Below are positions 60,246 through 64,000 of a DNA stretch of 64,000 nucleotides, in pieces. The notes under the pieces are model-generated. The model ran no database searches. It worked only from the letters and a program-made list of their open reading frames with translations, and was not told the origin of the DNA. Each line of letters begins with the position of its first letter. Position 1 is the stretch's first letter. The stretch covers positions 1 through 64,000 of the forward strand of contig NZ_FRCP01000021.1 of NCBI RefSeq assembly GCF_900142955.1, read 5' to 3'. The stretch comes from Anaerosporobacter mobilis DSM 15930. GTDB taxonomy: Bacteria; Bacillota; Clostridia; Lachnospirales; Lachnospiraceae. A program made the translations under genes and the position numbers.

Positions 60246-60257
60246 TGACAATTGTCA
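60246..60257. promoter_or_regulatory. Perfect palindrome upstream of the ABC exporter
   Basis: TGACAATTGTCA is a 12-bp perfect dyad 100 bp before the exporter start. TTGTCA could serve as the -35 element (with TATTGC at 60274 as a weak -10), so a bound regulator would repress. No regulator gene is adjacent. Nothing else is seen in 60166-60356. Confidence 0.4.
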
Positions 60258-60356
60258 CTTTTATTAAATACTATATTGCATTGTAGAATAGCTTATGGTA
60301 GTATATACACTGCAAGGGAGATTATAGCTTATTTAACTGAAAGTGAGGGGAATTCG

Positions 60357-62021
60357 ATGAAAGAGCTATTATGGAATAAGAGAGGAAAGTTTGTACAGTA
60401 TCTGTTTGCTTCATTTTTGTTTATCATAGATCATTTCGTACAGATCATAACCTTCTCTGTTATATTGGGAGTTATTGAGCAAGGTGCAGATGCTGATTTG
60501 AATAAAATTATCTGGATTGCAATCTTAGCAGGGGTATATAACGTAGTTAATTTTATTATTTCAAGAATGCTACGTATTGGATTTATGAGAGATATAATTC
60601 TTGAAGTAAGAAAGCAGGCATTTGATAAAATTATGCGAATGTCATTTAAGCAGTTTAGTAGAAAATCTAAAGATGTGTATTTATCTAATTTAGTTAATGA
60701 TATTAACACATTTGAGGAGAGTTTTTTCGTAAGCTTATTAAATTTCTTAATCAACACGGGGATGTTTATTCTAAGTTTTATTGCGTTATTATTTCTAGAA
60801 CCAGTGTTAGCCGGATATATGGTGATTGCTTCAGCAATCTTGTATGTAATATCTCATTTCTTCTCTAAGAATACAGTGACCTTACAAGAAGAAGTATCAT
60901 TGCAAAACGAAATATTTACGACCAACATCAATAATACTTTTCAAGGTCTTGAGATACTTAAGTTAAACCGCATGGACGATAAATTCCTACATAAGAGTTT
61001 AGATGGACTGCGCAAGTTAGAGCTTAGAAAATATATCTTCAATATCTTTGCGGAATGCCAGAAAAACTTAATTAATGTAATTGGTTACGTTATTTCTTGT
61101 TTTCTGATGTTATATCTGTGTCTTAACTTTGATAAGGGAATGACGTTAACAAATGCAGCTATAGTTTTTCAATTAGGAGCGATGATGTCGTTTAATCTTA
61201 TAGAGGCGTTCCCTTTATGGAATAAGGTCAAGGCTTCTTCGAAGATTTATGAGAAGATAACCAAGGACGATGAAGAGGATAATGACTCAGTAGATGACAG
61301 TGATAATGAAAAGACAGAAGAGTTCACTATCAATCAACAAATTGAAGTAAGAGACGTGTCTTTTAACTATGGGGACAAAGAGATTCTACACCATGCCAAT
61401 TTTGTGATAGAAAAAGGTAAGAAGTATCTAATCAAAGGTGTTAGTGGTGCAGGTAAATCTACGTTAATAAACTTACTATCTATGACGTATGACAACTATG
61501 ATGGGCAGATCTTAGCGGATGGCGTAGATTATAAGAAAATAAAAGAACGCACTTTTCATGACAAAGTATCATTCATATATCAAAACGTATTCTTGTTCGA
61601 AGATACGATTCGAAATAATATCACCTTATATAAGGAGATTCCTGATAATCTGATTCAAAAAGCGGTAGAGGCCTGTGATCTATCGGAATTGATATCAAGT
61701 CAAGAACATGGTCTAGATCAGGTACTTAAAGAAAACGGTAAGAATCTATCTGGAGGACAAAGACAAAGAATCTCTATTGCAAGAGCCATTGCCAAAGATT
61801 CAGAGATCTTATTCGTTGATGAAGGAACTTCGAGTTTGAATGAAGAACTTGGACGTGAGATTGAGAAAGTATTCTTATCTCTACCACAGACGGTAGTAGC
61901 TATTAGTCATAGATACTATGAAGGAATATCGGAACAATATGATTATGTATTAGAAATCAAGAACGGTGAAGTATTACAGAGTGTTGCAGCAGATTATTTT
62001 GGGGAGGTGGTTACATGCTAA
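60357..62021 (+). CDS. ABC exporter half-transporter A
   Basis: The 554-residue protein joins six helices (about 1-300) to an ATPase domain with Walker A GVSGAGKST, Q-loop FIYQNVFLFED, signature LSGGQRQR, Walker B ILFVDEGTSSLN and H-loop ISHR. An acidic linker (DDEEDNDSVDDSDNEKTEE) joins the domains. The ATG at 60357 has gagggg upstream, so the first 35 codons of the longer frame are rejected. It overlaps the second half-transporter by 7 nt; they should form a heterodimer. Confidence 0.88.
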   Translation: MKELLWNKRGKFVQYLFASFLFIIDHFVQIITFSVILGVIEQGADADLNKIIWIAILAGVYNVVNFIISRMLRIGFMRDIILEVRKQAFDKIMRMSFKQFSRKSKDVYLSNLVNDINTFEESFFVSLLNFLINTGMFILSFIALLFLEPVLAGYMVIASAILYVISHFFSKNTVTLQEEVSLQNEIFTTNINNTFQGLEILKLNRMDDKFLHKSLDGLRKLELRKYIFNIFAECQKNLINVIGYVISCFLMLYLCLNFDKGMTLTNAAIVFQLGAMMSFNLIEAFPLWNKVKASSKIYEKITKDDEEDNDSVDDSDNEKTEEFTINQQIEVRDVSFNYGDKEILHHANFVIEKGKKYLIKGVSGAGKSTLINLLSMTYDNYDGQILADGVDYKKIKERTFHDKVSFIYQNVFLFEDTIRNNITLYKEIPDNLIQKAVEACDLSELISSQEHGLDQVLKENGKNLSGGQRQRISIARAIAKDSEILFVDEGTSSLNEELGREIEKVFLSLPQTVVAISHRYYEGISEQYDYVLEIKNGEVLQSVAADYFGEVVTC

Positions 62022-63643
62022 AGAGAGTGCTACGACCATTTCCACAACTTATAATAGCTTTGATTTGTCTTGCAGCTGGTACGATCTTAGATGGTGTGGT
62101 GTTTGTTAAGATGATGGGATTCCTAGATTATGCACTTGTAGGAGATATGGCTACTTTGAAGGCTGAGATCCCAGGATTTTTGTTACAAGCATGTTTGCTA
62201 ATCCCTATAGGGCTATTAGGTACCATAACAAAATCATGGTTTCGAAAAGATGCCAATCTATGCATGAAGAGATATTATATTCGTGGAATATTTAAGAAGA
62301 ATATCTCAGAATTCCAACAAGAGAATACAGCAACGTATATATCAAGATTGACGAATGATTGCAATACCCTTGATACGAATTTTGTTGACGGTATATTCAC
62401 AGTATTCAATGGTATTACTAATTTCTGTGTTGCTGTCTGGATTTTATCTACAGTTGGTAAAGGAATGATTGGTTTTGCAGTAACTATCACCTTACTAACG
62501 GCTGTGGTATCTATGCTATTGTCAAGACCTGTCTCTAAGAAAGTGAAAGAACGAAGTGATCAATTTGATGGATATACGTCCTATATTAAAGAAGTTTTAT
62601 CTGCTTTCCATATTGTTAAGAGTAATAATCTACAAGATAAGGTTACTAATGATTATTATGGGAAGAGTGAGGAGATTCAGCATAAGGGATACGTCATAGA
62701 GAAGATTTACACATTTATGAATGCATTGCAGAATGGCTCGTTCTCTTTAATGATATATCTAGGACTTTGCTATCTGGCTTATCAAGCGATTCAAGGCAAT
62801 ATTACAGCAGCAGGAGCCTTAACAGTTTCGCAGGCAATTCAACGTATTGCTTGGCCGCTTATGATGATGAGTGAAGCAATGCCTAAAATATTTGCTTCTA
62901 AAGGTCTTGGTAAGAAGATTAATGAGAGTTTACTGAATAAGAATAAACACGAAGAAAATATAGCATTGCACGAATTTACAGATAAGATTGAATTAAAAGA
63001 CGTTGGTTTTGCATATGAAGATGCGGAAGATAAAGCAAAGACTCTTCATGATGTGAACATGGAAATTAAGAAGAATGGAAAATATCTAATAATTGGTCCA
63101 TCAGGTGGTGGTAAATCTACATTATTGAAATTACTTCGTAAATACTTTGACGCTTCAGAAGGAAAATTATTAATCGATGGAAAGCCATTAGCAGATGTGA
63201 AGAAGGAAGATTATTTCTCATTGATTGCCAATGTAGAACAACAGGTGTTTATCTTTGAAGACACATTGAAGAACAACATAACCTTATACAAAGAGTATTC
63301 GGATGAGGAAATTAAAGAGGCAATCGAGGTAGCTGGTTTAACCTCTTTCATAGAAAATCTACCAGACGGCCTTAACACTATGATTTATGATAATGGAAAG
63401 AATATCTCAGGGGGAGAACGTAGCCGTATCGTTATTGCAAGGGCGATGTTAGCAAAAGCAAGTGTCTTATTCATGGACGAAGCTTTCGCAGCACTTGATA
63501 TGGAACGTGCAAGAGAGATTGAACAGACAATTCTTAAACTTAAGAATATCACGGTAATCAATGTAAGCCATGTTATCTTTAAGGATAGCAAATCACAATA
63601 TGATAAGATATTCCATGTGAAAGGAACTGTGACTGAGGGGTAA
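62015..63643 (+). CDS. ABC exporter half-transporter B
   Basis: The 542-residue protein has six helices and an ATPase domain with Walker A GPSGGGKST, Q-loop NVEQQVFIFED, signature ISGGERSR, Walker B VLFMDEAFAALD and H-loop NVSHV. The catalytic Glu is present, but the signature differs from LSGGQ, as is frequent in one subunit of heterodimeric exporters. RBS ggggagg within the first gene. The pair may export a peptide or drug; no substrate gene is adjacent. Confidence 0.88.
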   Translation: MLKRVLRPFPQLIIALICLAAGTILDGVVFVKMMGFLDYALVGDMATLKAEIPGFLLQACLLIPIGLLGTITKSWFRKDANLCMKRYYIRGIFKKNISEFQQENTATYISRLTNDCNTLDTNFVDGIFTVFNGITNFCVAVWILSTVGKGMIGFAVTITLLTAVVSMLLSRPVSKKVKERSDQFDGYTSYIKEVLSAFHIVKSNNLQDKVTNDYYGKSEEIQHKGYVIEKIYTFMNALQNGSFSLMIYLGLCYLAYQAIQGNITAAGALTVSQAIQRIAWPLMMMSEAMPKIFASKGLGKKINESLLNKNKHEENIALHEFTDKIELKDVGFAYEDAEDKAKTLHDVNMEIKKNGKYLIIGPSGGGKSTLLKLLRKYFDASEGKLLIDGKPLADVKKEDYFSLIANVEQQVFIFEDTLKNNITLYKEYSDEEIKEAIEVAGLTSFIENLPDGLNTMIYDNGKNISGGERSRIVIARAMLAKASVLFMDEAFAALDMERAREIEQTILKLKNITVINVSHVIFKDSKSQYDKIFHVKGTVTEG

Positions 63644-63656
63644 TAGAATAGAAGAA

Positions 63657-63703
63657 AAGGCAGTAGCAAAAGGTTTATGTAAACCACTTTGCCACTGCCT
63701 TAG
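63657..63703. terminator. Hairpin between the exporter and the convergent DegV gene
   Basis: AAGGCAGTaGCAAA pairs with TTTGCcACTGCCTT across a loop containing GGTTTatgtAAACC. On the minus strand it is followed by a T-rich run (ccttttcttc), so it probably ends the DegV transcript as well. Confidence 0.65.
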
Positions 63704-63784
63704 TGCTGGTTATGGAATTGCTGTTCTTAGGGGAAGAGAACGAAAGTTATCTCTTATGATGGTGGATTACGATAAGGATAGTCT

Positions 63785-64000
63785 TTATGATTCAAAGCCT
63801 ATTAATAAGCCACCTTTTTCTGCATAATAACTGCATAGGCCACTTGTTTTCATGATTTCAACATCGCAATCAGGATATTTATCTCTGATTTTTGATTCTA
63901 CATAGTTTGCTACTTCCTTAGCAAAACAGTGAGCAATAACAACTCTGCCACCATGATAATTTCTCTCTAACATCTCTGCAATTGCTTTGTCATAGACAGC
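63785..64000 (-). CDS. DegV family protein, C-terminal part (5' end outside the window)
   Basis: The 71 visible residues (AVYDKAIAEMLERNY, VVIAHCFAKEVANYVESKI, CDVEIMKTSGLCSYYAEKGGLLIGFES) match the C-terminal lobe of DegV proteins, fatty-acid-binding subunits of the FakAB fatty acid kinase. The usual G(P)xxGxHxGPG near the end is modified to SGLCSYYAEKGG. The stop at 63785 is clear; the fragment continues past 64000. Confidence 0.75.
   Translation of the reverse strand, partial: AVYDKAIAEMLERNYHGGRVVIAHCFAKEVANYVESKIRDKYPDCDVEIMKTSGLCSYYAEKGGLLIGFES

Overview
The window is AT-rich DNA (roughly 35% GC by eye) with strong GGAGG-type ribosome binding sites and compact operons ended by U-tract hairpins. 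It carries an anaerobe's oxygen-defence genes (superoxide reductase, rubredoxin, ferredoxins), two-component systems, MATE pumps and many MarR/MerR/XRE regulators. This points to a mesophilic anaerobic Firmicute of class Clostridia, most likely Lachnospiraceae and perhaps close to Lachnoclostridium (Clostridium) phytofermentans. The genus is an inference; no rRNA, tRNA or housekeeping marker is present. It looks like chromosome: apart from a cut-off IS30 transposase at the left edge and a palindromic MITE-like repeat near 40.2 kb I see no phage or plasmid genes and no CRISPR array.

Layout. 0-5 kb: IS30 end, DUF3955 membrane protein, ferredoxin plus FMN-binding protein facing an Rrf2 regulator, cupin, two coupled unknown ORFs, GNAT, HAD nucleotidase. 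5-10 kb: Crp-type regulator, HrtBA-like ABC transporter, OmpR/EnvZ-type pair, superoxide reductase whose RBS can be buried in a stem. 10-17.3 kb: aldehyde dehydrogenase, ferredoxin-nitroreductase with no usable standard start codon, LysR, DUF1275, then a MarR regulator whose 20-bp operator recurs before a pirin-azoreductase-rubredoxin operon. 17.3-20.2 kb: AraC remnant, ArgR-like boxes and a polar amino-acid ABC importer. 20.2-30.3 kb: YciI, two MerR-GyrI regulators with 19-bp-spacer promoters, serine hydrolase, formate/nitrite channel, flotillin-like protein, MATE pump, mini-XRE, secreted protein.

30.6-39.9 kb is a five-gene exopolysaccharide operon: UDP-HexNAc 6-dehydrogenase, a membrane-anchored protein with four NodB-like units of which only the last looks catalytic, a PilZ-fused hyaluronan-synthase-like glycosyltransferase, a degenerate PgaB-like deacetylase with a C-terminal beta-sandwich, and a GH18 lipoprotein. 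I infer a c-di-GMP-responsive, synthase-dependent acidic polysaccharide.

40-47 kb: palindromic repeat, second azoreductase, AlaX, lipid kinase, a MATE/MarR pair with duplicated operators, and a CYP152-type peroxygenase. 47.3-49.4 kb holds a regulator made of two HTH-TPR halves, with a previously hidden 53-residue secreted-peptide gene lying convergent and overlapping its 3' end: a candidate RRNPP-type peptide signalling pair. 51-57 kb: UbiD-UbiA-UbiX, matching only the late futalosine-type menaquinone steps, followed by an ABC importer; this suggests scavenging of an aromatic acid for quinone synthesis. 57-64 kb: putative ncRNA, methyltransferase, EFR1 flavodoxin-ferredoxin, a two-domain acetyltransferase, a heterodimeric ABC exporter and the C-terminus of a DegV protein.
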